This document shows, in pieces, positions 13,701 through 23,800 of a DNA stretch of 64,000 bases. This DNA is from Monocercomonoides exilis (lineage: Eukaryota; Preaxostyla; Oxymonadida; Polymastigidae): contig LSRY02000004.1 in assembly GCA_001643675.2 (NCBI GenBank), forward strand, positions 1,287,501 to 1,351,500. Direction: 5' to 3'. Below the pieces are notes generated by a model, which did no database searches, was not told the DNA's origin, and saw nothing but the letters and a program-made list of their open reading frames with translations. A program made the position numbers and the translations under genes. Position 1 is the first letter of the stretch. Each line of letters begins with the position of its first letter.

Positions 13701-14009
13701 GGACAGAAGATTGTGAATGGAGAGAGGCCATCCATGAATGCGATTGAAGAGAGCTCAAAAGTTGATATTGTTAAAATGTGTTTGGAACAAAATTCACAGA
13801 ATAGAGCATCACTTATCGATTTAAGGAAAGAATTTATTCAATACTTTCCACCATTAACAGCCATGCTCACAGCAACTGATGCAATCCAATTTGAGTCAGA
13901 TTATGGAGGCTGCAACTATCGTAGTAGTGGTATATCTGGAAAAGATAAATCGGCAAAGGGAAAGCAAACAGAAAGGATAAAAACAGAAAAGTCAGTACGA
14001 AAAAACTAA
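1713..14009 (+). CDS. Giant surface receptor A: Pmp-like beta-helix ectodomain, TM, degenerate kinase tail
   Basis: A single uninterrupted 4098-codon frame. The first codons encode a signal peptide (MKIIILLLLLQFESTI). The ectodomain is filled with Pmp-like, right-handed beta-helix repeats (GGAxxL, GGGIYL, F..C, N..F..N.A..GND.F motifs). Eight C-G-x5-C signatures, mostly ending in PC, recur every 310-405 residues (near residues 537, 882, 1283, 1688, 2083, 2446, 2758, 3145). One hydrophobic span at about 3642-3665 is followed by the basic stop-transfer RWRKQKRR. The cytoplasmic tail is charged and Ser/Thr-rich and ends in a kinase C-lobe remnant: LSPHIVLF, RWKAPEL, SIGMMLWECL, GQKIVNGERP. No glycine loop, VAIK lysine, HRD or DFG is visible, so catalysis is unlikely. 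Ligand and partners are unknown; surface sensing or adhesion is inferred. The last 90 residues differ from copies B and C. There are no introns, although neighbouring genes have them. Confidence 0.88.
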   Translation: MKIIILLLLLQFESTITPKSSFCMLTSPATECAFSHYFCIAFIKKHEPSEKFEEREHLKFLSIQSYSSINNPNAHEASSVFSSSISTINSSLDASQTILLQQGDNSLFSIVQGSECTVHSCMLILSNWSTAPFCSISSVLELSNISISNFGKQNIIRNSIAELHNESSLCMHSSAFSSLAVQTAYPLAASGNIDNFFMMECTFRNISHRSPNTVNKQFFLKTKESSVVGCEVSRVENPFCSVLVIGRPLSSFVCRNTSFSACTVTEHNRRVFDSSDGDVVIEQTTFNVESKQSNGGTIYASGTKSFTIRECFFDRCNNTHPEGYGNVLHLTDVGPLLIQRCSVEKCVAVGREGFMRTVNNMYSVSVTDLNASQCEAGLRGVGIIYGSTSPIVCSSFKMIQSESRGGEAGALMLCGSFSSLIVTDLLCDSNYAASFGGGIEFMRDDNIAVNAPKFSCCIFINNSARFGNDIAFTEKYFDLINSSCFLCCFSLSEQNRVWMCTQGFRACTSGEERNSLLPNPSGTVIHVDPMRESGDVAGCGDILNECSTLSFSCKQWINSYHLSVKLYSGKYAEDSISLAFQNIVIEKNTSSSSITIHTIPSSSAFCTLLGGSLDMRGMQIVHSSTSSSDKCLFAENSEDSVLALHECSLKADSTSAAFNKPFFMLTKGEASLESCEISSVLFESTSLFATEQQAHLVLSNVKISMVSRRTGDGSVFSKAVQAEENFVLSNVSLENCKCFDGNGGALYLELNAHSTAQVGVDSGCLFDTCTVPADSQKKRKGGAIYLCLREGAGDFQLKSVQFSGCNGWKGKNVFIESAELLRTANTNTIGFHPVIGIGITDFDELSGMENGDESVIFPLALFLRNFTSPAYVSGQITDNNYRLCGYSDYPCQSVEGASAARFANTKRNIRLLPSFSFRTETLLDSQSYAFDAEEDSMPINVGSSQAKVSEGLLINSVETSFSRIKFVLEASLNGRNAFILSNANVLSMTDCAAVPAASGASVSYCLVKITSGKLLITRFAAPLAQKLSFGNAPFVAISGSASADFDALDANGMTTTGSDGLISVDSTGTTTINNSTFHSSNLTSSAFVASSSGTYSLTAKNTTFEEIKRTAGDGSCVFLNTRSGFASSFTASNCTFTKCTVTENGKGGGAIGLHISSQSALTLESSAFTSCQAPKPSAGSKGKGGAVLIDFSEVNTRYLLANTLIFASNTAEHGNDLFVSSVDLASSITTAAFQFFLQDTPFAAESCAGTDSKWPSVAIPLVFYLLPRESDVHVLSEGNDVSACGFADYGCQTIAFALTQRTDESGELIVHPVYALSETITLSGANEITFEGTVAETRMRMIGTQTGAAEAMIRMEQASTWKHLAFCLQPTIPSPQSSVFLVCSANAMLNLEECSALAEQSEEKCAFGFLTVAEGSFAMTRFTVNSIGFQSAEMVKVCSKGSGAIESCTWTNVTSAVETGIIAYSSAGTLSMHNTTISQSASSCCSFVEDKHGKSLVAENNTFSGITKNEGNGSVIKADIGENESLELNDVSVDSCSSVRGCGGGVYISTSSTAKVRIGKEGTATRFARCSAKGTLPKCGFGGGVFLKCADWLADLVLTAVSFGTDGDSASNEAEGGGSNVFVEGHSLDKIITNQSFKFNIDKESTAEFGKLCGFEDGNVSYAIPLVVFLLTFEPPAIAGGNTGFDYRMCGVSIYPCATIPFAISKRFPASNSSGASIRLTADFSFRDAISFDTQPTEVSAEQIGGIIDVRSDGMGEGAGLLCSSVNVKFSEIVFGLPGLFDEPSRTSLFLCLSATLTIHRCEFQNSSSSAVEYRIIFVTNGKVELNGCKMKDFAMGNAGIIALDGSDAECAIEGMEASKLSREGEGALLLAVRGKKFGIENSSIENTTMANSSHIAIYSLANGLLKNVTFSNLSRINGDGGVIVGELGAGEVLGVENCSFKLCGCYSARTIGGCVLMDVEEGGTFRFERNKVEFCIVSSGDGYGGGLFLTFASSHLDYSMRNNTFENNGALRGKDAYVVCEEPGAAILLMYWNGSASEDNAPDRLWVRRLSEPADGGATMIDYLFPPPTSFVFVDGCASAVENCGSKRNPCTSVELGFQKMDSTHSIIQLEGNTPVDAVVNRHGVSLTIQSNATTKAMIFGTSGKFELVEGSRSTTLTFSRLGFVLPSSPNPSPEMSSLVEVSIGQCSFLDCTFEQGSSSNSNPSKWIVSGVGGVVHFDSCTFSNIPFQAAGVVLIDGALLLLEACSFSSISSDARKGLITGSGNCDITLKDTGFENCETTNGHMLEMTRPKSVEISGACTFEGCTSTEGDGEALCCVLEGEGSLVMNKTSIVSCGVNAVNGRGGGIYLDLKENVNVFLFSDLTFSRNEAFEGKDMFVRSADLNASIIPSLFDFEYFGADGETKVDLKGRDETHFVSVSADLLYFLVKYSSSTISVGSAGIDFIGCGKAETPCHSLWRGINNLQASEVSQSCFVEILDEVTIDECFEIGLSQLSIGLPAAAASPAFAKLSISQTAGGSSQSIFSSNNSLSFCSVQFHLPAFFSNGQSSVVSSSDGYLTFNSTSFHSDATSVLEYVLLSNKGGTAELLNVSVSSLVFVNCPFALSSYATLEECCFHNICSPTGTEGGAMSVCLERSDLLRVKSCRAELCKCSTGRGRGGFLHIDCSKSAAAKPFRFEGNMAFEANDAQQGRNMFIVSENLNSSVSLATFAFSFEAMKSDSNAFVGKEGEDELWDLFRYLVPYSASTIHLSDAGTDVMRCGSADDPCCSFWKGMQQISSEASPKLISIAKSTEVANTFTLSNFTIQSSLLAEDEMATSKLSFGEKAGDSMDPFFRCADELMLKCVSLIISSSFNNSAAALVQCEGGVLSLAQCVFGTEAGLGGMRQSRCSFVACLKGKLSLVDVSVESASISKSAIVVGSAVCEIINFTCSFVNISDGGVLEVVEVIELVKGVNAYEKSRITVASSAIASVTRTDNGAAVIDSNTESGVVVVDVNSSTISDCKAGQSQKGGAVFVKLTADGSFSVVKSAMLRCCCSDEGKGGAFYVDSMGNGALHLLFQGVSFTGNTAKVGNDIFVSCHSISAQINETQFRFDLREGVYVRQNAIYGIDTTDHTTDTNLMDFITIYQADTVVACSLPESRGRNERQCGTHLLPCLSLDYAIAHVTADFESRLVVEGASVIEDELTLDSLLLASRSKSSGTISISSLATQASEAVITTLNTVVITNLCFVFGQQFSSSHSSFISPGSGVAELTNCSFSSDSALPLFPLLCFSKGDGVLNGCLFSSLSLKSSVVIASSSCSVAITSTRFTSISSAGSVISCENSRDAAISHTTFTNNTLSSSSTSSSTTLSAASVGRLTLANCSMSGWPSMLKRGILAKLSLCNNVMFDQCYFEAIVEDKISSRRNFSPQELCRWNGSLVEIASSTAAMKDTSFANSPEGGLSVCGGSTTIEKGEFANNNPSIEGYPSARRNIVCGDAGSLDVMSLKGGDGVLPNTSMWILNEGCTVGGMAEERESVFFIPRLDGVEAEDDGGETTLKFHGSLLLPCNLWFQMATTVGSASSMAAHQFEADGFAGEGEAVGVLPSGAIRSAPEEAEVSVCILFGRIDSPSSTESFVLKNRSESEIKGDGRIVEGGKEGKSSSSTVIIIVLVVILLIVLIASILVTIRWRKQKRRTEELEVIVEDTVKKDPKAFEMVTMEMSPEEQWRRAEREAEKKNEERIKKRVYEKSLRHSESSEHLLSESVSTEYILGRDSDKIPEWMLEKVDEKEDDASRKRTPSPSISSTSTTSTTDSDSTFVRSESLCPTTSSMSNLVDAMACSSPHEKLIVDLRDSLFMLLHGRNEKKEMAIGTFQEREYTAVQILFWVANLALHSFDEMDNPLSSLANLSPHIVLFSEHMVICIAMHSDFSSDDSDSSSISSSTVVTSASDDDDESDSLPSSAFENEDSFKKECLRWKAPELLMNKKMGATKESVAFSIGMMLWECLTLKIPFGEYEAEVAGQKIVNGERPSMNAIEESSKVDIVKMCLEQNSQNRASLIDLRKEFIQYFPPLTAMLTATDAIQFESDYGGCNYRSSGISGKDKSAKGKQTERIKTEKSVRKN
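4873..13728 (+). repeat. Segment duplicated in inverted orientation as receptor C
   Basis: This segment matches the reverse complement of 55154-64000. Coordinates sum to 68873 without any indel from 4873 to at least 12899, and to 68882 after a 9-nt difference in the tail linker. The match probably continues beyond the window end on the C side. Only scattered substitutions are seen in the ectodomain. The match stops abruptly just after the GQKIVNGERP motif of the kinase-like tail. Confidence 0.85.
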
Positions 14010-14849
14010 AACAAAGTGAATGGATTAAAGCATATGAACAAGAACAAAGATATGATTATTAAACGAAACGAATGGCTGATACCATATAATTTCAATTTTA
14101 TTTGTAATTTTTAATTTTAATATTATTTTTTTTTATTTTTAATTTTTTGTAAAATTTTAAAAAGGATGTTTATGTCTTTGTTGAATTTTTCTTATATGTA
14201 TTCATTTTTACAAGTTTGATATGTAGATTTGTTATTTATTCTTTATTTCAATTTTATTTGCTTTTTGTGTATGTATCTTTGCTTAATTTTTCAAAGGTAT
14301 TTTTTTGCTTACTTTTTGTGGTTCATTGGATTTTTCAAAATTTAAGTATCTAATATAAAATCCTTTGTATGAAAAGAAAATTCAAAATAAATATTTGAAA
14401 AACAATTATTAACACAAATCAAATTCAAAGACGGACGACTTTGAAAGCATGAAGATACAATCTAATTCTTTAGTTGATAGAATAGAAGCATTCAGAGTCA
14501 AAATAGTTTTGGAAAATGCTTAAAAAAAAGAGCTAATTCAGATTATTTTCGAAAAGGAAATCCTCTCGATCACTCTTTGTTTGTATCTTTACGATTATTT
14601 TCAATAACAAAATTTCAACCTTACCAAATCATCGATCAGCCATAAGCAAGTATGTCTTCAATATCTGCACAAAACGTCCAATGATTTGTTGTTATTCACT
14701 TTCATTCAATTATTGGGGAAGTATTCCACTGAAAGAATTTGTAACAAAAAACCCTAAAAAGCATGCATTGCTTCAAAAGTCAAACAGAGCTGAATCGTTC
14801 ATCGTTACAACAAAAGAGCTTTATGGTTTATATTTCAGAGGTCATCTCT
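14010..14849. other. Convergent intergenic region between receptor A and the zinc-cluster factor
   Basis: AT-rich DNA between two converging 3' ends. It contains several AATAAA or ATTAAA-like strings on both strands that may act in 3' end formation. No gene or RNA is recognised in it. Confidence 0.55.
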
Positions 14850-17800
14850 TCAGAAAATACTTGTAAAAGGCATATCCAGCGGATCGGCAGAAAACGATGA
14901 AGGATAGGCACTACCTGAAAAAGGTAATGACATATCTGCAGAGAACGAAGAAGGCGATAGAGTGAAACTAGATGATAAATCTGTTGAAGGTGTAGAATCA
15001 GCTCCAGAAATATGATCTGAACCCGATCCAGTGTTAGATAAATCGATCAGAGAGGAAGGTTGATTACTATAAATAGCATCTACAGGCATACGGTAATCCA
15101 CTCTGCTTGATGAAGGAGAAGAAAAATCTGTTCCCGAAGAACCTGATGCTCCAACGGAAGCAGAAAACGGTGTGAATGGAGGATAATGATCAACATGATC
15201 CGATAGTAGCGTAGACGCTTCACTAAATCCAAGTTCTCCCATCTCATCTCCGAATCCTTCGAACGAATCATTTGTTCCAGATGATCTATCAGTTCCAGAG
15301 CCTTCGAAAAACGACAATTGCCCGTACAAACCTCCGCCTTCTGGTGAGCCAGCACCAATTGGCGATCCACTCCATCCTAATCCTGTTCCCTGCCCCATTC
15401 CACCACTTTCAGTCGTATTAATGCCAATAACTCCAAACGGAGATTGCGAAGTATCGGAGTAAGTGAACAAAACACCCCCTCCAATATTTTGTGAAGGAGA
15501 AGACTGAAGATGCGCAAAAGGTCTGTCCAGAAGAGGAGGTGTCCCACTTTGCAGTCCAAACAGATGTGATTTTAGCCCAATTTCATAAGGAGGCGAACTT
15601 GATGGTGACGAAAAATCTGAATTTGAAGCAGTAATGGAGCTGTTCGATGAAACAAACGGGGAATGCTTAACCTTCTGCTTCTGTTGAGTCGAATTTCGAC
15701 TCAATGACGATAATTGAGGATAAGGGTAGGTCGGGAAATCCTGAAGACTTCCATATATCCTACGTGGCTTGCTGGCTTGTACATTTTCTGTTTGCCCTGG
15801 AGCAAAGAAATGCCCAAATTGCAAAGAACTTGAAGAAGCATTTCTGTCAGACTGATTTGAAAATAATGATAAAACAGTACTTGCAGAAGAAGATTGTCCA
15901 TTCTTTTCACCTTCAGATTTTGGCTGATCTGAATTAGCAGAAGAGGATGCTGCAAATGATGGAAGCTTCAGAGGAAGGCTCAATTCCGACCGACGCGGAG
16001 GTCGGAATGTTATGGCCACTTCAGAAGTATCTGAATCACTGCTCTTCCGTTGCAGCAGTCCATCAGTTTCTGTTCCTTCAGTATCGCTACGGACAAGCTC
16101 CTTTCCAACTATTCTCTTCTTCCTCAACTTTCCAGATCTTGATGCTTCACTTTCGCTGTCTCCAGAAACAAAAATATCCTTCTTTGATGTACCATCTTTT
16201 CCAAGTTCGTTTCTACTTTTATTTCCTTCTTTATCATCTTCTGATTCCTCATCTATCTTTCTCCTTTTTCTGGTGCCGATAGAATCTGCTATTTGTTCCC
16301 TCTTTAACTTACCTCTCCTTTTCCCCTTTGCTCTTTTTTGTTCTTCCTCTTTTCCACTCAAATTTTCAACGGATTTCCCTTCTGAGAATTCTTCTTCCCA
16401 ACTTACCATTTCACTTTCTTTTTCTTCCGTTGATGAGCCTTCACTGTCCTCTTCAATTTTCTTTTTCTCCTTTCCACTTTGTTTAATTTTCTTATGGCCT
16501 TTTGAAGTTGACTCGGTATCTCCTCCTTTGCGCAATGTGCTCAATGGATGGTGCTTCCACAGACTAACAAGTGGAGTATCTTTAGATCCTCCATTTCCGA
16601 ATACTACAGTAAATCCTGTTTCTCCTTCTTCTTTTTCCTTGCCAAGCCCTTTTACAGAAGCAATTTGACTTTCACTTTTATCTCCTTCGAACTGTGCCAA
16701 TATTTTTTTGCCTTTATTTCTTTCTAAATGGATGTGGGTGATCGCAGAATCGTTTGTGCTTGAGCTTGAGCTTTCGCTTTCAAGCAAATTATCTTGTTCG
16801 AAGTTGGATGCAGTCATCTGGAATGTATTATCAAATACGCTAACTTTGCTTGTGTGAATTGAAACAGTATCATTTGGATGGAACATGCGATTGAATGATG
16901 GCTGAGGCGGATAATAATCAATGGGTAGAGAGAGGTGCTCTTTATGTGCGAGATAATATGAGACGCTTGCCACAAATTTCTCTGCGATAATATGATGTAA
17001 TAACTCACTAAATCCTTTTTGATAAGATGAACCATCAGATGTTGATAATTTCTTCAAATTATTTGAATCAAGTGCTTTTGTTACATCTCCTTCCCACTGA
17101 TATTCTTCGACAAGCAATCGAAAAAAAGATGAAGCTTTTTCAAAGCAGCTTCGGAGGCAATCAATCTGATAAAAGCAACGAGAAATTTGAAATAATACAA
17201 AATAGCAGCGAAAAGATTCATTAAGAAGTGCATTGTTATGAATGCCGAAAAATGGACTTGAGCGAAATTCAAAGAAGGGAGTTTCACTCTGACTTTGAGT
17301 TGAATCAGTCATTGTCTTTTCAGAATCAGTTGATACAGAAATTCTTTCTCTTTTACTGAGAATATATTCGAAAGAAATCATTGGGAAAATTAATGAAGTT
17401 GTTGAGAAATCCCCTGCAAAGAACGACAAAACCCCATTTCGGATGAAGATATCGTAAATAATGTATGTTAAATTGATAGATGCTGCAAGCGCAGCTGAAT
17501 GCAGACGAAGCAGCGAACAGAGAATTATTGTCTGAATAAGTGAAAATACAACAGCCGAAGTGAGTGCTAATGAAAGTGGTGGCGTGGTGATAGACCCAAC
17601 AGAAAAGGAAGGTGGAAGTGGATGATGAGGTGGATTGAAAGAAAAAATATTTTGCATAGTTGAGAGTATTTCGCCAACTCCAGATACCACTGAATCTCCA
17701 ACTGATTTGTGAGGTACAGTTGTATAAGTTGAAGGAAGCTTTTGGTCTTTCATCGGAGATATTGAATGAGGTGAGGTTGATTGTGAATTTGAAGAAGGCG

Positions 17801-20800
17801 ATTTGTCCGTATTTGTGGGTTGAGAAATGGATTCTGCAGTTTTGTTGCTAATTTCTCGATGCTCCTCAAGAATTTTCCGAAGCAAATTCCCAAACTTTTT
17901 CATAAAATACAAAGGAGGTGTAATGCTGTGGATTCGTTTAAACTTTTTCACGGATGTTTCCAAAATTCCATAAAAAGGAGATAATTGACTGGGCAACTTA
18001 TCCAAAGACGAAGGAGATTTAGATTCAATTAGCGGGCAATATTTCGATGAATCCGGGTAAGACTCTGAGAAAAATGATAGCCATTTCTTTTTCAGTGAAG
18101 GAACATTTATCGGGCTGCTCGCTACAATTTGTTTTTTCGTTGGAATGAAAGAAAAGTTAGTTTGCTGCACATTTGAAGATAACTTTGTGGTGCTTTCAGA
18201 ATTATTAACGAAACAAGAACAATATGATATCAAACATTCAGAATCTAACTCATGACCATTGAGCGGATAACCACAAGAACAGAAGTGTATGTCAGATCCT
18301 TGTTGTTTGCTTTCATTGTTATTTTCACATGAGGTTGCATTTTGTTCCGATGTTAATCCAACACTTTTGCTGTCTGTTTGAAAACTTTCATTATCATCAT
18401 TTGAATCGTTTTTCATATCTGAATTAAGATTGCTTTGCACGCATGATTTCAAATGCAAATTGCTTTCATTGGAATTACTTCCTTCAATTTCAAAAAGATA
18501 TATCTGGCTAGAAACAGATGCTCTATAATCCACAAGAGGCTCGGAGATTATTTTATTTAAGAAGGATGTCGAAATACAATTTTCATTTTCCGTATCTTTC
18601 AACTGTTTACCTTTCTTTTGTTCATTTTCATCAACTGACTCAACCAAAACCTCAGCTTCCATCTTAATTTGAGTTTCTTCGCTTGCAATTAGCTCGTTCT
18701 TTTTTATTTCTTTTGATTGCAAATGCTCATTCCCCGAGGTGGACATTACGGGACTGCTTGAATCTTCCTTAATCCAGGAACATATACTTGTGTTTGCACT
18801 ACTTTCACTGGTACTCAGTAAGGTGAATGTTGCATTTAGCAAACGATGCATTGGTACAAATCGCTGCGGCTGCCTCTCTTTTTTCATTTGCTGCATTTTC
18901 TTCTTTTGTTCCATTTCCAAATAATGTCTTTTTTCTGATTTAATAAAAGCGAGCTGATCGTTTAATGAATTATTAGAGGAACCGTTTTCGTTTTCACCAT
19001 GAGCATCGTCATTATCAATGCGTTGTTCGGCAACTGCATTGAAAATAACTAGATTATTGCATGATCTATCTTCTTTTATAGTTTGTCTTTTCTCTCTTTT
19101 TGAGTTGTTAGGCTTGTCTTCAACCAAAGAAAGCAAAGGAATAACTTTTTTCCCTCCGCATAAGCAAATAACATGCTGGAGATGAGACACGGACCGAATA
19201 AGAGCAATTAATTCTTCTTTCGTTACGTTTGTTGTTTCAGCCATATACTCAAACGGGTTTTGAAAGTCAGAGTTTGGTTGAACAGGTAGCGGTGGCAAAT
19301 GAAGCTCGCTTGATGAACTTGTTTGAGATGAAGAAACAGAAGAATTTTGTTCAATATTTCCTTTTGAAACAATGTTAGCAGCTTGATTTTTATTGCTTAT
19401 TCTTTCATTCTTATTGTTTTTGAATGAATTTGTTGTTAGAATTTTCGTCAAATTAGAAAGAAAAGAAGGGAAAAAGCTGTTTAGCAAAAATTTATAGGAC
19501 AACTGGGCAGCTTCGAGTCTGACTGTTGGTGCAACGTCTGTGCAGGTGGACATGTTAAAAAAAGTGTGCGCCGAGCGAAGAGAAGAAATCATCAGATGTG
19601 TCGAATACTTTTGAGGGTATTGTCGCAGCGGATCTTCGTTCGAATGGAGCTGTCGATAAAATACCGGTGCAGTAGATTTGCTGTTAAAGTGATGATGTTT
19701 TGTTGGGTTAAGAGAATGATGTGCTAATCTTGGAGAGGTTACGAAAGGTAAACTCTGTGGAGTAAGAGAATTGCCTGAAGAAGCAGCATTGCCATTTTTC
19801 ACTCGAGCCATGTCAACAGGCGCAGAAATCAAGTTTTGTGACGATTCGTTCTTTGCTTGCTGGCTCAGTAGCTGCTCTGTTCTTTTTTGTTCTTCATCAT
19901 AGATGATAACCTTTTCTCTCTTCCAAAGGGAGTTTGTCTCCTTTGCTAAATACTTTGACAAACTTTCTTCTGTCATATGCTCCGAAGATGCACTTCCTTC
20001 AATGTACTCTTCCTCTTTTTGGGCATTTGCAGGTTTCTCAATGCTTATTTCTTCCTCTTTTATGGTCGTAGAAACTGCTCCTATTAAGCTTTGATCTTGT
20101 CTTTCAATGTCGTCATCCTCTGAAGGCTTATGACTCTTGCAACTGTAGTTCATTTTATTTTTCATTTGAGCAGAGCAATCAATCGGCTTCTCTTCCATTT
20201 TCTGAATTCGAAGTTCGTTGCGATTACTTTCTTGAACACTCGTTAGAAATTGCAGCGTTAACAAGTAAAGGTCATCCATCGATGCGCGATTTGTCAGCTC
20301 TTCTTCCCTTTGGTTCATTTCTGCGAGACAAATATGGTCGCGAAGTGTGCGAAGCACAGAAGTTTCCTCAGAAATGCTTTCATTTTCTGTTTGTTGATCG
20401 CAAAGCATATCAGAGCCTGTGCTTTGCTGATGACGATCATGCAAATGATCGTTGCAGACGTTGCTCGAAGTCAAAGACAGATCAGATAAGCTTTGAAAAT
20501 ATCGCTGCGCCCATTTTTCCTTTCGAACCAACGGTTTCACCGAAGGAAATATTGCGAAATAGAAATAAGGATCATGCGGCATCTCCTGTGAATGGCCATT
20601 CCTCCAAAACTTGTTAGGCGGAAAGACGTATTCGCATGAAGACAGAGAAAGTTTCTTGAGGTGTGGAAGAGGTGGCGATGCTGCTGCCAAATCGTTTCCT
20701 TGGCGGCTTTGCGAAGCAGAAACAAGCTTCTTCTCAGAAGAAAGTGCAGAAGGGGATGGGATGAGATTAGGAAGAGGCGTGTTTGCTGTTGACTGAAGAG

Positions 20801-23800
20801 ACAAAGATGCCAAAGACAAAGATTCAGTCATTGATTCTTCGCCTTGTCGAGAAGTACCAAAACGTGGAAACAGATTGTCCAAAAACAGTTTTGTTTTAGC
20901 TTTGCTTATAATATTTTCTTGAGTTTCTTCATCGTTTGCAATTGCCGTTGACAAAGATTGAAAATCTATTGAATCTTTCTCTCCAATCCTCTTTATTTTA
21001 TGCCGTTTATAACTTCTTGAACTTTGAAATCTGAGATTTGCAAGACGCAAACCCGACTCGTTTTTGAGCTGTTTGAGAAGGCAGTCTGTACATGAAAACC
21101 GTCTCAGTTCATTTGATGCCAGCATAAACACTTCGAAGCGAGAAGAAAACAGATGCGGAGCAAAAGGAGTTGGATCAAGCACCCTACTCATTGAATCAAG
21201 CGGTTGATAAGTTGAGGGGAAATCATCCAGAAGATTAGTATTTTGTTTGCTTATGGAAGAAAATGATGAATTAGATGCATGTTCGCCGGACGAGGCATGA
21301 TTTTCCTTGGAAATGCATTGCTGCGGAGTTGGAGGATAAACAGTGTGCGACTCAGATTGTAAAAATTGTTGCTTCATTTTCAAAGGCGCAGACTGAACAG
21401 TTTTGTTGCATTCTTTCTCTGAGCAACTGTCAGATTTGTTTTCTTGTTCTTGTGAAGGAACGTGCTCAAGTGAAAATACCTCCTTTATGTAATCAAAGAA
21501 GTCAGTCAAGTTGCTCTTCCTCACTTCCTGCGGGCAAACCGCCTGTGGATGGTTGACAAGGGCATGAAACGGGGGAACAAGAGATGTGTAGATGTTAACT
21601 AAATATTCACTCGTCATCAATCCGAATGACTGCTCAATGAGTTGCTTGCAACGGTGTTGTTGATTGTTACGAAAAAACTGTGCAAGCAAAAAAATGCCTA
21701 TTTAAAAAAATATATATGATCAAACAAACATTAAAAGAACGTATTTATTGAAAGAAAAAATAAAGCATAAAATGAAGGTGAAAATTAGAATAATCGTTTA
21801 AACATAAGCAAATTTGTTTCAAAAGAAAGTGGAAATGATAAAGAGAATCAAATAAATGGAAAAGAAACACAAATGACATACCACGAGTGTACTCAATAAC
21901 AAAAGACACTTCCAAAGTATCTTCTGCTGAGAATGGGCCAGATGATGCAACAATCGAATCAAGTGTCAGTGTTCTTATGAAAGAAAGAAATGCTTCAAGT
22001 TTCATCGTGCTGTTACTTGGTGGGTCTTCGGAATTCTGATTTGTTTCAACAGATAAATTCGAAGATAGTGAAGAATCTTTATGAACAAAAAGCGAATTTT
22101 CATTTAAAAAATCATCACTTTCTTGTTTCGCTGCTTTCTCTTCTGAAATAATACTACCAGCAGAGCTTTCCTTACCCTCCTTCTTTATGTCACGAACAGT
22201 GTGATTGAGCTTCTTTTCCTTCAACTCCTCCGCCTTCAGCTCCCTCGCGTCTTCCCACAGCCGCTCGCCCCGCCACGCCAGCAAGTTGACTCCGTTCATC
22301 AGCCTCCGCACGAGCGCCGTCTTGCTGCCGACGACGTTGCCCACTGAGTCGCTGATGATCGCCGCATACAGACGCGCCTGCCTGATGCACAGCGCAGCGA
22401 CTGTAGAGTGGCCAATGAGCTGTGCACTCAGCGCCATCACACAGTAGAAGGTGAGGTGCAGGCTGTCGAAGTAGTGGATCAGCAGGTGCTCGTACCGGGT
22501 GAGCGTTAATGTACGAGCTAGTCTTTTTGGGTCGATTTGGGGGCTGAATGACTGAGGGTGTGTGGAAATTGAAGCGGGGGAAGAAGATGAAAGAGGTGTT
22601 GATTTTTCTCTTTGAGGTTCAGATGAATGTGGCTCTGAATGGGAAAGAGGTGATGATGATGATGAAATTGAAGAAGAAGAAATTGAAGTGGAAGGATATG
22701 AAGTGGTAGAAGAAGATGATGAAGTGGTGCTTGCAGTGGATGTTGTTGAGGAAGACAGTCCTGTTAGTGTTGATGATGAAGACGATGATGTGGCTTTTGT
22801 TGATGTTTCTGTTGGAGAAAAAGGTGAATGTGATTTGGGTGAAGTGTTGTTATCTGATTTATTCACTTCAGATGCACTCTTATCTTCTTTTTCTTCTTTC
22901 TCGTTATTCTGCTGCTTTTGTTCTTTCATAAGAACTTCTCTTTTCTTCATTTCCATCAAATAATCCTTTGCTTTGAAAGGAAGCACAGCAAAAAATGAGA
23001 TGTCTTTTCCAAGAAAAGGATAAAATGGACTTATAAACCGAGAAAATATCTCCAAATACAAATACTTCTCGTCTCCAATGTGAAGAAAAGGCACGCGCGT
23101 ATCAAAAAATCGCTCAAGCATCCGAAGCTTTCCTGTTGGGTTTCCAAAAGGCAGTTGATACGCTAATGCAACTTGCCCCTTTGGCGGAGATCGGAGCGCT
23201 CCTTGTTGATGAGGGCTTGTTTGCTTGTCAGCTGTGCCAGAAGTAGATTGAGTGACTAGAGAGATTGGTGGAGGAATTGTTGCTGTAGAAGAACTTTGCT
23301 GTTGAACAGAAGTGGAAATAGTATTCTTGTCTGCCTGAGGAAGAGTTGGTGATTGGTGAGGAATGATCGGGAAAGCATGAAATGATGTTGCTAGAGATGA
23401 CGGCATTGCTTGAGAATTAATAACTCCTTTCTCATTCTGTCTTTGAACTTCTTGGATTGGTACAAAGGAAGATAATTGAAGCATAGGAAATGAGGAGTTT
23501 GTTGAAGGAAAGCATGTTTGCATTCCGTTTATATTTTTCATTTGAGATGCAAAATGTGGCTGAACAGAAGAAAATTTTGAAGGAGGAAACATTGAAGTAC
23601 AATTGAATTGAGGCAAAATAGTTGGTAACTTAAAAGGTGTTTGCAATTGCCCTTGACCATGGAATAGCTGAAATGCTGAAGGTTGGACAACAGGAGCACC
23701 AGAAAAAAGCAATGGCTGACTTTGCTTCAAAAATTGTTGTTGAGAATTCAATTGATTGTGTTGAGAATTTTCCGCAAATGAAGAAGGAGCACTCAATGGA

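Noticed and set aside
21745-23796. Separate gene of 683 codons beside the 2279-codon frame
   Set aside because: A GTATGT donor at 21881 and an AATAG acceptor at 21698 join the two in frame, and the first codon of this frame is TTG with no in-frame ATG upstream; it is exon 4 of the zinc-cluster factor.
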